Part shown: piece after piece, positions 1-8,503 of the stretch | How positions within the stretch are numbered: the first letter of the stretch is position 1 | How the letters are laid out: the number at the start of each line of letters is the position of its first letter | DNA from: an uncultured Micrococcus sp. | Lineage (GTDB): Bacteria; Actinomycetota; Actinomycetes; Actinomycetales; Micrococcaceae | NCBI GenBank assembly: GCA_946222435.1 | Contig: CAMIOJ010000017.1 | Location: 1 to 14,243 of the forward strand | DNA: 14,243 nucleotides | Direction of reading: 5' to 3' | The notes under the pieces: model-generated | The model's input: the letters and a program-made list of their open reading frames with translations, nothing else | What the model was told of the DNA's origin: nothing | Databases searched by the model: none | Made by a program: the position numbers and the translations under genes

Positions 1-103
1 TGTTCACCCCGGCGCTTCAGAACTTCCGTTCCGCGCCTCAGCACGAGAAAGAACTGTACACACAACCGACCCACCGCGCAAAATCGGGGGTGCCGGACAC
101 GCC

Positions 104-147
104 GAAGGCCCTGTCCTCCGCAGGATCCTGCGGAGGACAGGGCCTTC
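104..147 (-). terminator. 44-bp perfect palindrome downstream of tyrS, probable terminator
   Basis: Positions 104-125 are the exact reverse complement of 126-147, centred on GGATCC, with no mismatch. As RNA it folds into a very stable GC-rich hairpin with a minimal loop, starting 51 nt past the tyrS stop. There is no U-run, which is usual for hairpin terminators in high-GC actinobacteria. Because it is a perfect palindrome it would act equally on transcripts from the left. Terminator function is inferred from position and stability. Confidence 0.72.
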
Positions 148-198
148 ACCGCCTCTCGGCCGACGTGGTCACGACCCCCGGTCCTGCGGTGAGCTCTG

Positions 199-1542
199 TC
201 ACTCTCCCAGGTCGGCTGCCGCCATCTTCTTCTTGCCTCGGCGGACGAGCAGCCATCGGCCGCCGAGGGCATCGCCGGAACCGAAGGTCTGGTCCAGGTC
301 CGTCACCTTGACGTTGTTCACCGAGGCACCGCCCTCCTTGACGGTGCGGCGTGCCTCGGAGTTCGAGCCGGCCAGTCCCGTGGAGACGAGCAGGTCGATG
401 ATGGAGACGCTGCCGTCCGCCCCGCGGCTCCACACCGAGGCGTCCGCCTGGTCCAGCTCGGAGAGCACCGACCTCAACGTCTCCGGCTCCACTTCGGACA
501 GGTCTCCCCCGCCGAACACGGCGGCCGACGCGTCGATGACGGCCTGGGTCGCGTCCTCTCCGTGGGCAAGCGCGGTCACCTCCCACGCCAGGCGCTTCTG
601 GGCCTCGCGCCGGAACGGCTCGTCCGTCACCTTCTGCGCGTACTCCTCGATCTCGGCACGAGAGAGGAAGGTGAACACCTTGAGCCGGTCCACCACATCG
701 GCGTCCGCCGTGTTGAGCCAGAACTGGTAGAAGGCGTACGGCGAGCACATGCGGGCGTCCAGCCAGATCGCGTTGCCCTCCGATTTGCCGAACTTCGTGC
801 CGTCCGAGTTCGTGATCAGCGGAGTGCCGAGGGCGTGCACGTGCTCGCCCTCCACCTTGCGGATGAGCTCCGTGCCCGACGTGAGGTTGCCCCACTGGTC
901 TGAACCGCCGGACTGCAGGGTGATGCCGTGCCTGCGGAACAGCTCCAGGAAGTCGTTGCCCTGCAGCACCTGGTAGGAGAACTCGGTGTAGGAGATGCCC
1001 TCCTCCGAGTGCAGGCGCTTGGCCACGATCTCCTTCTTCACCATGGTGCCAACGCGGAAGTTCTTCCCGACCTCGCGAAGGAAGTCCAGGGCGGACATCT
1101 CTGCGGTCCAGTCCAGGTTGTTCACCATGGTCGCCGCGTTCTCCCCCGTGAAGGACAGGTAGGGGCGGATCTGCTCACGCAGCGAGTCCACCCACTCGCC
1201 CACGACCTCCCGGGTGTTCAGCACGCGCTCGGAGGTCTGCCTCGGGTCGCCGATCAGTCCGGTGGCGCCGCCCACCAGGGCGTACGGCCGGTGCCCGGCC
1301 AGCTGCAGGCGGCGCATCAGCAGGAGCTGGACCAGGTGGCCCAGGTGCAGCGAGGGCGCCGTCGGGTCGAAGCCGCAGTAATAGCTCACCGAGCCCTCGG
1401 ACAGGGCCTTCTCCAGGGCCGCCTCATCCGTGGAGACGTGGACGAGGCCTCGCCACTTCAGCTCCTGCCAGATGTTCTCGAAGCCGGAGTCGTTGGACTG
1501 CGCGCTCAGGCGCTGCTCGGTGTTCTGGGTGTCTGCGCTCAC
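199..1542 (-). CDS. tyrS: Tyrosyl-tRNA synthetase (TyrRS)
   Basis: Cytoplasmic class I aminoacyl-tRNA synthetase that activates tyrosine with ATP and loads it on tRNA-Tyr. From the GTG at 1542 the protein has 447 residues, close to bacterial TyrRS size. The HIGH motif appears as HLGH (about residues 66-69), the tyrosine-site GGSDQWGN at 212-219, and the KMSKS loop as KFGKS at 250-254. The C-terminal S4 RNA-binding domain covers about 380-447 and ends in a basic RRGKKK tract. The reading frame stays open upstream to an ATG at 1623, but that would add 27 non-conserved residues and run through a hairpin at 1586-1611, so I prefer the GTG, preceded by GAGG. A TACGCT -10-like box ending 6 nt before the GTG suggests that the transcript may be leaderless. 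It is likely transcribed separately from helD and ends at the 104-147 palindrome. Confidence 0.95.
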   Translation of the reverse strand: MSADTQNTEQRLSAQSNDSGFENIWQELKWRGLVHVSTDEAALEKALSEGSVSYYCGFDPTAPSLHLGHLVQLLLMRRLQLAGHRPYALVGGATGLIGDPRQTSERVLNTREVVGEWVDSLREQIRPYLSFTGENAATMVNNLDWTAEMSALDFLREVGKNFRVGTMVKKEIVAKRLHSEEGISYTEFSYQVLQGNDFLELFRRHGITLQSGGSDQWGNLTSGTELIRKVEGEHVHALGTPLITNSDGTKFGKSEGNAIWLDARMCSPYAFYQFWLNTADADVVDRLKVFTFLSRAEIEEYAQKVTDEPFRREAQKRLAWEVTALAHGEDATQAVIDASAAVFGGGDLSEVEPETLRSVLSELDQADASVWSRGADGSVSIIDLLVSTGLAGSNSEARRTVKEGGASVNNVKVTDLDQTFGSGDALGGRWLLVRRGKKKMAAADLGE

Positions 1543-1548
1543 GGCCTC

Positions 1549-1554
1549 AGCGTA
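1549..1554 (-). promoter_or_regulatory. Possible -10 box of tyrS
   Basis: On the minus strand TACGCT fits the actinobacterial TANNNT -10 pattern. Its last base lies 7 nt before the first base of the GTG start, so the predicted +1 coincides with the start codon. No good -35 hexamer is visible 16-18 nt further upstream, hence modest confidence. Confidence 0.35.
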
Positions 1555-1585
1555 CCGACTGGGGCTGTGGCCCGGCGGGCGCATG

Positions 1586-1611
1586 CCGGTCCGTGTCGTC
1601 TCACGGACCGG
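1586..1611 (-). terminator. Hairpin between helD and tyrS, probable helD terminator
   Basis: A 10-bp perfect stem (1586-1595 with 1602-1611) encloses a 6-nt loop, 46 nt past the helD stop and 43 nt before the tyrS GTG. It lacks a U-tract. Its place between two genes on the same strand suggests that it ends helD transcription. Confidence 0.6.
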
Positions 1612-1657
1612 GGACGCGGCCACGGGCTTCCCGACGACGGCCGGCAGCCTCCGCCGG

Positions 1658-3937
1658 TCAGCGCACCAGACCGGCGGGCAGCTGCTCCTCGCGGGCGTCG
1701 GTGACCACGGCCAGTGCTTGCGTGCACCGGGTCATCGCCACGTAGAGGTCGCCCACCACTCCGTGGGCCTCGGCCACCAGGCGCTCCGGGGACGCCAGCA
1801 CGACGACGTCGAACTCCAGCCCCTTCGTCTCGCGTGCGGTCGCGACGACCACGTCGACGCCCGGCGCCGGGACACGGTCCACGGTGAGCCCCTCCTCCTG
1901 GAGGGCCGCGGAGAGCGGGGCGACGAGCTCCTCCGGCACCACGAGTGCCCCGAGCCCGTCCGGGACCCGGGCGCGGAGCCTCGTCAGCTGTGCGAGCAGC
2001 ATCTGCTCGAGCTCACCGGGAGAGACGAGGGTGAGCGTCGGCTCGTGGTCCCCCTCGCGCACGGCGTCCGGTGTGGTCACCTCCGCACCGGCGGCACGGG
2101 CCACCGCGGCGGCCCAGTGCACGATGCGCGCCGGGGTGCGGTAGTTGACGGAGAGCTCCTCGAGGACCACACGGTCCCCGAACGAGTCGCCGAGGGCCTG
2201 GCCCCAGGTCCCTGCGGCGCCGGTGGCCGAGGCCTGGGCGATGTCCCCGACGATCGTGAAGGACTTCAGTGGGCAGCGCCGGGCCAGCAGCCGCCACTGC
2301 ATCGGGCTGAGCTCCTGGGCCTCGTCCACCACCACGTGGCCGTAGGTCCAGGTGCGGTCATGGCGTGCCTGCTCGGCGGTGGTCCGGCGGACCGTCCCCG
2401 TCTCGTTGGCCCGGGCCAGCGTCTCGGCATCCACCACGCCGTCCACGCCCATGTCCGCCAGGGTCTGGTGGACGTTCTGCAGAGTGGCCTCAGCGTTCTC
2501 CACGTTGCGGCGGTGCTGGGCCTCGCCGTCCTCCGCCCGCCCGCCTGCAGGCAGGGCACCCAGCAGTTCGGCGGCCTCGTCCAGCAGCGGGACGTCCGCC
2601 TCCGTCCACGGCGCCTCGGGGGCACGCAGAAGCACCTCGACCTCGGTGTCGCTGAGCCACGGTGCGCAGGCACGCAGCGTCTCCCGCTTCGAGAAGACCT
2701 CGGCCAGCAGACGCTGCGGGGTCATCGGCATCCAGCAGAGGTTCAGGGCGACCCGGACGTCGCGGGACGTGCGCACGTCTTCGAGCAGGTAGTCCCGGTT
2801 CACGGTGGTGCCGGCCGACTGCTCCAGCCTCTCCCGCAGCTGATCCGCCAGCTCGCGGACCAGGATCTTCACGAAGGTCTCACGGGCCTCGTTGTGCGGC
2901 TTGCGCGTCGCGCGGGCCCGCTCCCGGGCCCGGCGCACCATCCCCGGGGACAGGGTGAGCTCCGTGCCGTCCACGTCCACGGGACGCCGCTCCGGGAGGA
3001 GGCGCTGGCGGCGGGACACCGCCGCCTCCACGAGCCGGGCGGCCTCGATGCGCCCCTTCAGGACGGCTGCGCGCGGATCGGACTCGGGCACGGCTGAGAC
3101 CCCGGGGAAGAGTGTTCCCAGGGAGGCCATCACCACGCCGGTCTCGCCGAGCGAGGGCAGCACGCGCTCGATGTACCTCAGGAAGCCCACGGAGGGGCCC
3201 ACGAGCAGGACTCCGGCCTTGGCCAGGCGCTCCCGGTGCGTGTAGAGCAGGTAGGCCGCCCGGTGCAGGGCGACCGCGGTCTTGCCCGTCCCTGGGCCGC
3301 CCTGGACCACCACTGCCCCGGGCAGCGGGCGCCGGATGAGCTCGTCCTGTTCGGACTGGATGGTCGCCACGATGTCGTGCATGCGCCCGGTGCGGCGCGC
3401 GCTGACGGCCGCGAGCAGGGCACCCTGGCCGCCGACCGCGATCTCGTCCGCAGCCTCCGCCGCCAGCTCCGGGTCCAGGACCTCGTCCTCGAGATCCCTC
3501 ACCGTGCGGCCGCGCAGCATCAGGTGACGACGACGGCGCACCCCCTGGCGCCGGAGCGGCGTGGCCTGGTAAAATGCGCCGGCCTCCTGGGCCCGCCAGT
3601 CGACGAGGAGGCGCTCGTGCTGCTCATCTGTGAGGCCGATGCGGCCGATGTAGCGAGGGCCGGGGTCCTCTCCGGCTGCGTCCTCGTCCAGGTCCAGCCG
3701 CCCGAAGACCAGCCGGTCCTCCACCGCCTCCAGCTGGGCCAGCCGGTCCTCGTAGAGGGCGGCGAAGGCATCGCGTTCGGAGTGGTTCTGCAGCGACCCC
3801 TGCGGGCCGGAGCGCCGCACGCCGGCCAGCTGCTCCTGCTTCTCCGCCCTCAGCGCGTCGAGGCGGGCGTAGCGGACGGCGACGCGCTCGCGCTCGACGG
3901 CGAGCTCGGATTCGCGGACGGACACGGTGTCCCCCAT
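1658..3937 (-). CDS. helD: HelD-type UvrD/Rep-like helicase, RNA polymerase recycling factor
   Basis: A 759-residue superfamily 1 ATPase, close to the size of mycobacterial HelD. In known homologues the protein binds RNA polymerase and uses ATP to pry off nucleic acid from stalled or terminated complexes; that role is inferred by homology. Residues 1-85 are charged and helical, fitting the antiparallel coiled coil that HelD inserts in the polymerase secondary channel. Then come the family-typical GRIGL/VDWRA stretch (98-115), Walker A GGPGTGKT (213-220), a HelD-specific helical insert (about 290-520), Walker B VVVDEAQE (535-542), GDIAQ (564-568), VNYRTP (597-602), ETKGLEFD (703-710) and motif VI VAMTR (733-737). 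The frame is open up to 4318, but the ATG at 3937 has AGGGAG at good spacing and begins the conserved region; the upstream part lies over another gene. No rifamycin-associated palindrome is seen upstream, so HelR-like induction is not supported. Confidence 0.9.
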   Translation of the reverse strand: MGDTVSVRESELAVERERVAVRYARLDALRAEKQEQLAGVRRSGPQGSLQNHSERDAFAALYEDRLAQLEAVEDRLVFGRLDLDEDAAGEDPGPRYIGRIGLTDEQHERLLVDWRAQEAGAFYQATPLRRQGVRRRRHLMLRGRTVRDLEDEVLDPELAAEAADEIAVGGQGALLAAVSARRTGRMHDIVATIQSEQDELIRRPLPGAVVVQGGPGTGKTAVALHRAAYLLYTHRERLAKAGVLLVGPSVGFLRYIERVLPSLGETGVVMASLGTLFPGVSAVPESDPRAAVLKGRIEAARLVEAAVSRRQRLLPERRPVDVDGTELTLSPGMVRRARERARATRKPHNEARETFVKILVRELADQLRERLEQSAGTTVNRDYLLEDVRTSRDVRVALNLCWMPMTPQRLLAEVFSKRETLRACAPWLSDTEVEVLLRAPEAPWTEADVPLLDEAAELLGALPAGGRAEDGEAQHRRNVENAEATLQNVHQTLADMGVDGVVDAETLARANETGTVRRTTAEQARHDRTWTYGHVVVDEAQELSPMQWRLLARRCPLKSFTIVGDIAQASATGAAGTWGQALGDSFGDRVVLEELSVNYRTPARIVHWAAAVARAAGAEVTTPDAVREGDHEPTLTLVSPGELEQMLLAQLTRLRARVPDGLGALVVPEELVAPLSAALQEEGLTVDRVPAPGVDVVVATARETKGLEFDVVVLASPERLVAEAHGVVGDLYVAMTRCTQALAVVTDAREEQLPAGLVR

Positions 3938-3957
3938 GCAGTGCTCCCTGGGCTCGG

Positions 3958-3975
3958 GCCGGAGCGGACTCCGGC
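3958..3975 (-). other. Hairpin in the helD leader
   Basis: A 7-bp perfect stem (GCCGGAG at 3958-3964 with CTCCGGC at 3969-3975) with a 4-nt loop lies in the 58-nt gap between the cobW-like stop and the helD ATG. It may be a weak terminator of the upstream gene or a leader structure of helD. Just upstream, TATAGGAT on the minus strand (around 3994-4001) offers a -10-like sequence, but I see no convincing -35. Confidence 0.4.
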
Positions 3976-3995
3976 GCGGAACGTGACCATCCATC

Positions 3996-4744
3996 CTATA
4001 GGCGTGCCAGTGAACGGAAGGTGTCCTGCGGCCGGTCCGCGATCCGGCACAGTCCGGAGACCCGCCGCCCGCTGCGTGCTCCCTGCGGCGTGGCCGCCCG
4101 CGCCGCCTGCTCGCACTCCCACCGCGCGGCGAGGTCCTCGAGGCGACCACGGTGGAAGGGCCGGACGCGCTCGTAGCGCGCCACGGCCACACCCGGGTCG
4201 TGTCTGCCCTCGGGCCACTCGCCGTTGAGCACGCGCAGCCCGCCCGCGCAGTCGACCTCCGCCCCGACCCCGGCGTCCGACTCGGGCTCCGCCGCCCACG
4301 GCCCATCGGCCGCGGCACCGGCGTGCAGCACCTCTACGCCCAGACTCCCGGGCTCAGCGCCTGCAGGATCCTGCGCGCCTGCGCCACGTCGCCGGCACAG
4401 GCTCCGTCACCGACGAGGGCATGGTGCGTGGCCGTCTCCAGGCAGTCGACGAGGGCACGCGATCGGTCCGACGCCAGGTCCTCATGGAGCGTGTGCAGAC
4501 AGGCGACGGTCACGACGGCCCTGAGGCGCAGGCGCCCCGCCTCGTCGGCCAGCTCGCCGATCACGTGGGTGACAGGCACCTGCGCGGGGACCTCGAGCAC
4601 CACGGTCCCCGGCCCACCGGCCAGCACTGAGGCCGGGACCAGTCCGTCCTCGCCCCAGTCCTCGGCCGACACGAGCCTGCCGTGTGCCTCACACGCGAGC
4701 TCCGTGGCCTGCCTGCGCCGCGGAGCCGCATGGACGCCGACCAC
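3996..4744 (-). pseudogene. CobW/zinc-chaperone-like protein, frameshifted and degenerate
   Basis: Two minus-strand frames read as one CobW-like protein of actinobacterial type. The first runs from a GTG at 4744 (AGAGG 9 nt upstream) to a TAG at 4336-4334; the second is open from before 4331 to a TAG at 3998-3996. The first part contains LEVP, an AGRLRLRAVVTV strand and a final LQALSPGV. The second has the typical C-terminal signature ARYERVRPFHRGRLEDL followed by IADRPQDTF. The total of 749 nt is one base short of a 249-residue protein, so a single-base loss near 4337-4350 explains the break. No GxxGxGKT P-loop and no CxCC metal motif is present, although the full-length family usually carries at least the cysteine cluster. 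Divergent from a cysteine-free L36 gene, it was probably a Zur-regulated zinc-homeostasis factor. It could also be a sequencing error in a working gene. Confidence 0.55.
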
Positions 4745-4775
4745 GACGGGGACCTCTGCCGGGCCGCCGTGCGAC

Positions 4776-4797
4776 TGGTTCTCATTTGCGCTAGTCT
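4776..4797 (+). promoter_or_regulatory. Putative Zur-like operator and promoter of the L36 paralogue
   Basis: Within the 108-nt divergent gap, TGGTTCTCATTTGCG (4776-4790) matches about 9 of 15 positions of the TGAAAATCATTTTCA-type actinobacterial Zur box and is the most AT-rich patch here. It directly precedes TAGTCT (4792-4797), a TANNNT -10 box that would start transcription near 4804. A repressor bound here would block the L36 promoter. The match is imperfect; the call leans on the zinc-related neighbours. Confidence 0.4.
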
Positions 4798-4848
4798 CGT
4801 CAGGTCCCGTCCACGGGACCTGCCGACACCCACCGACCCCCAGGAGGC

Positions 4849-4872
4849 CCCCATGAAGGTCCCCATGAAGGT
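4849..4872 (+). repeat. 12-bp tandem duplication over the L36 start codon
   Basis: CCCCATGAAGGT occurs twice in perfect tandem (4849-4860 and 4861-4872), so two in-frame ATG codons stand 12 nt apart and the reading MKVP is added before the canonical MKVR start of L36. This looks like a replication-slippage duplication. Confidence 0.85.
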
Positions 4873-4987
4873 CCGCAACTTGCTGCGTGCGCTGAAGAAC
4901 CAGCCCGGGTCGCAGATCGTCCGCCGCCGCGGCCGCACCTACGTCATCAACAAGAAGAACCCGCGCCTCAAGGCCCGCCAGGGCTGA
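4853..4987 (+). CDS. rpmJ2: Ribosomal protein L36, zinc-independent (type B) paralogue
   Basis: A 44-residue basic protein of the large ribosomal subunit. The segment MKVRNLLRALKNQPG followed by QIVRRRGRTYVINKKNPR and KARQG matches the YkgO-like L36 form of about 40 residues. It has no cysteine, so it lacks the zinc ribbon of the standard L36; such C-minus paralogues replace the zinc form when zinc is short, usually under Zur. AGGAGG at 4842-4847 is 5 nt from the first ATG (4853) but 17 nt from the second (4865), which favours the first and gives four extra N-terminal residues (MKVP). The divergent cobW-like gene and the Zur-like site support the zinc-starvation reading. It is convergent with argH, with 56 nt between the two stop codons and no strong hairpin there. 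Confidence 0.9.
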   Translation: MKVPMKVRNLLRALKNQPGSQIVRRRGRTYVINKKNPRLKARQG

Positions 4988-5043
4988 CGCGCGCCGCACC
5001 CCACGCCTCGGGTCCCGGACGGCCTGCGGGCGGCGTCCGCCGC

Positions 5044-6507
<1,464 letters not shown>

Positions 6508-6578
6508 AGGACCCTCCTGAAGGATGATGTCGATGCGGCCGTGGCGCTCGGGCGCGGCCGCGGGATGGTGGGATGCGG

Positions 6579-6622
6579 GACGAGGCGGGCCCGACGCGCG
6601 GATGCGCCGGAGCCGCCTCGTC
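6579..6622 (-). other. Large intercistronic stem-loop between argG and argH
   Basis: GACGAGGCGG (6579-6588) is perfectly complementary to CCGCCTCGTC (6613-6622). Inside the 24-nt loop, GCGC at 6596-6599 can pair with GCGC at 6604-6607, giving a nested hairpin. It starts 15 nt past the argG stop. It may be a partial terminator, an mRNA stabiliser of the argG 3' end or a processing site; no U-run follows. Confidence 0.6.
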
Positions 6623-6637
6623 ACCGGGCCGGACGCG

Positions 6638-7879
<1,242 letters not shown>

Positions 7880-7957
7880 TGGAGTGCTCCTAACGTTCTT
7901 CGCGATGGCACGGCCTCGGCGGAGGCCTGGCCGCATGCGAGCGGCCCGCCACCGGCG

Positions 7958-7987
7958 AGCCTAACTCCCGACAGCATAGTTATGCAA
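7958..7987 (-). promoter_or_regulatory. argG promoter overlapped by a putative ArgR box
   Basis: On the minus strand TTGCAT (7987-7982) and TAGGCT (7963-7958) form a -35/-10 pair with an 18-nt spacer. The dyad TTGCATAACTATGC (7987-7974) has GCATA/TATGC arms around 2 nt, the layout of an actinobacterial ARG box, and covers the -35 and half of the spacer. A further half site, TATGCGACA, lies just upstream (around 7999-7990). Bound ArgR would exclude RNA polymerase. The predicted start near 7951 gives a leader of about 70 nt. Confidence 0.65.
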
Positions 7988-8313
7988 AGTGTCGCATACA
8001 TCACGGGCGACCACCCGTCTCCCATCCCTGCAGGCCTCGGCGCAGCCCGCGGCCCTCCGAGCGCAGCCCCGCCGAGTACACCCCCGCCCCGGCGGAAGGC
8101 ACGCCGTGACCTTTTCGATGCCGCACGCGTCACATCGGGGCCATGCACAGAAGGACCTCACAGGTCCACTCAGGCCGTCAGATCGTCTCCACGAGCGACG
8201 CGAGCACCCGCTGGGCCGGACAATTCGTCCACCACACAGACAAGATCTCCCCAATTCGCACCCCGGACTTGACGGCCCCCCTCCTCAAGGCGTTGACTCT
8301 TCCGTAGTCGATT

Positions 8314-8342
8314 CGTGACCTAACCGTGACCGACAGTGTCGG
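8314..8342 (+). promoter_or_regulatory. Operator-like direct repeats and dyad upstream of rpf
   Basis: Two CGTGACC copies 11 bp apart (reverse strand GGTCACG-N4-GGTCACG) abut the dyad CCGACAGTGTCGG. Phased direct repeats suit an OmpR-type response regulator; MtrA is known to bind GTCAC-like repeats and an rpf promoter in mycobacteria. That regulator is only a candidate here. Confidence 0.4.
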
Positions 8343-8376
8343 ACGCTCACACGCGGACCCACGGATCACCCCCTGT

Positions 8377-8412
8377 CGACGGGCGCCCGCTGCGGGCCGT
8401 CCCAGCCCGTCG
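8377..8412 (+). other. Stem-loop in the presumed rpf leader
   Basis: CGACGGGC (8377-8384) pairs perfectly with GCCCGTCG (8405-8412). Inside, GCCCG (8385-8389) pairs with CGGGC (8393-8397), stacking directly on the left strand and leaving a 7-nt bulge on the right. Whether it is transcribed depends on the unknown rpf start site. Confidence 0.45.
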
Positions 8413-8444
8413 GAGGACTTGACCCGAACCAGGGTGGACGGCCC

Positions 8445-8486
8445 GTTGCCTGACATGCACTGTCTCACAGGCGAAGAAGCGGCAAC
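8445..8486 (+). other. Second stem-loop close to the rpf start codon
   Basis: GTTGCC (8445-8450) pairs with GGCAAC (8481-8486), and inside it GACA (8452-8455) can pair with TGTC (8461-8464); an alternative is CCTG/CAGG (8449-8452 with 8468-8471). The purine-rich GAAGAAG at 8472-8478 sits within the structure. The outer stem ends 17 nt before the ATG. Confidence 0.4.
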
Positions 8487-8503
8487 CCGACCCTCTCAAC
8501 GCC

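Larger units (their letters stand above)
7988..8503 (+). promoter_or_regulatory. Long non-coding upstream region of rpf
   Basis: No coding sequence is supported on either strand in this part of the 624-base gap. It contains a TTGACT -35-like hexamer (8293-8298), but no clear TANNNT box 16-18 nt after it. CGTGACC is repeated in direct orientation at 8314-8320 and 8325-8331, start to start 11 bp or one helical turn, with a third copy at 8105-8111. A perfect 13-bp dyad CCGACAGTGTCGG follows at 8330-8342. Two stem-loop regions follow at 8377-8412 and 8445-8486. I do not see the conserved blocks of the c-di-AMP (ydaO) riboswitch found before some actinobacterial rpf genes. Confidence 0.5.

Noticed and set aside
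928..3097. Long plus-strand open frames (928-1704 and 1430-3097)
   Set aside because: They lie antisense to tyrS and helD, have no recognisable domains and low-complexity Arg/Gly/His-rich composition, as expected for reverse-complement frames of high-GC genes.
3938..4000. Rifamycin-associated element upstream of helD
   Set aside because: No 19-bp GGGGCTTGC-type palindrome is present; the local hairpin GCCGGAG/CTCCGGC is different.
4334..4999. Full 221-residue minus-strand frame as the CobW-like start
   Set aside because: Its first 85 or so residues run antisense through the L36 gene and its promoter; the GTG at 4744 with AGAGG upstream is more plausible.
5018..5043. Terminator between the L36 gene and argH
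   Set aside because: Only a 5-bp GGCGG/CCGCC stem (5029-5041) is found, which in this GC content is close to chance.
8330..8503. c-di-AMP (ydaO) riboswitch before rpf
   Set aside because: A fragment such as CACAGGCGAAGAAG recalls the 3' part, but the conserved GGGGUGAA-type block and overall layout are not visible. A covariance-model scan would decide.
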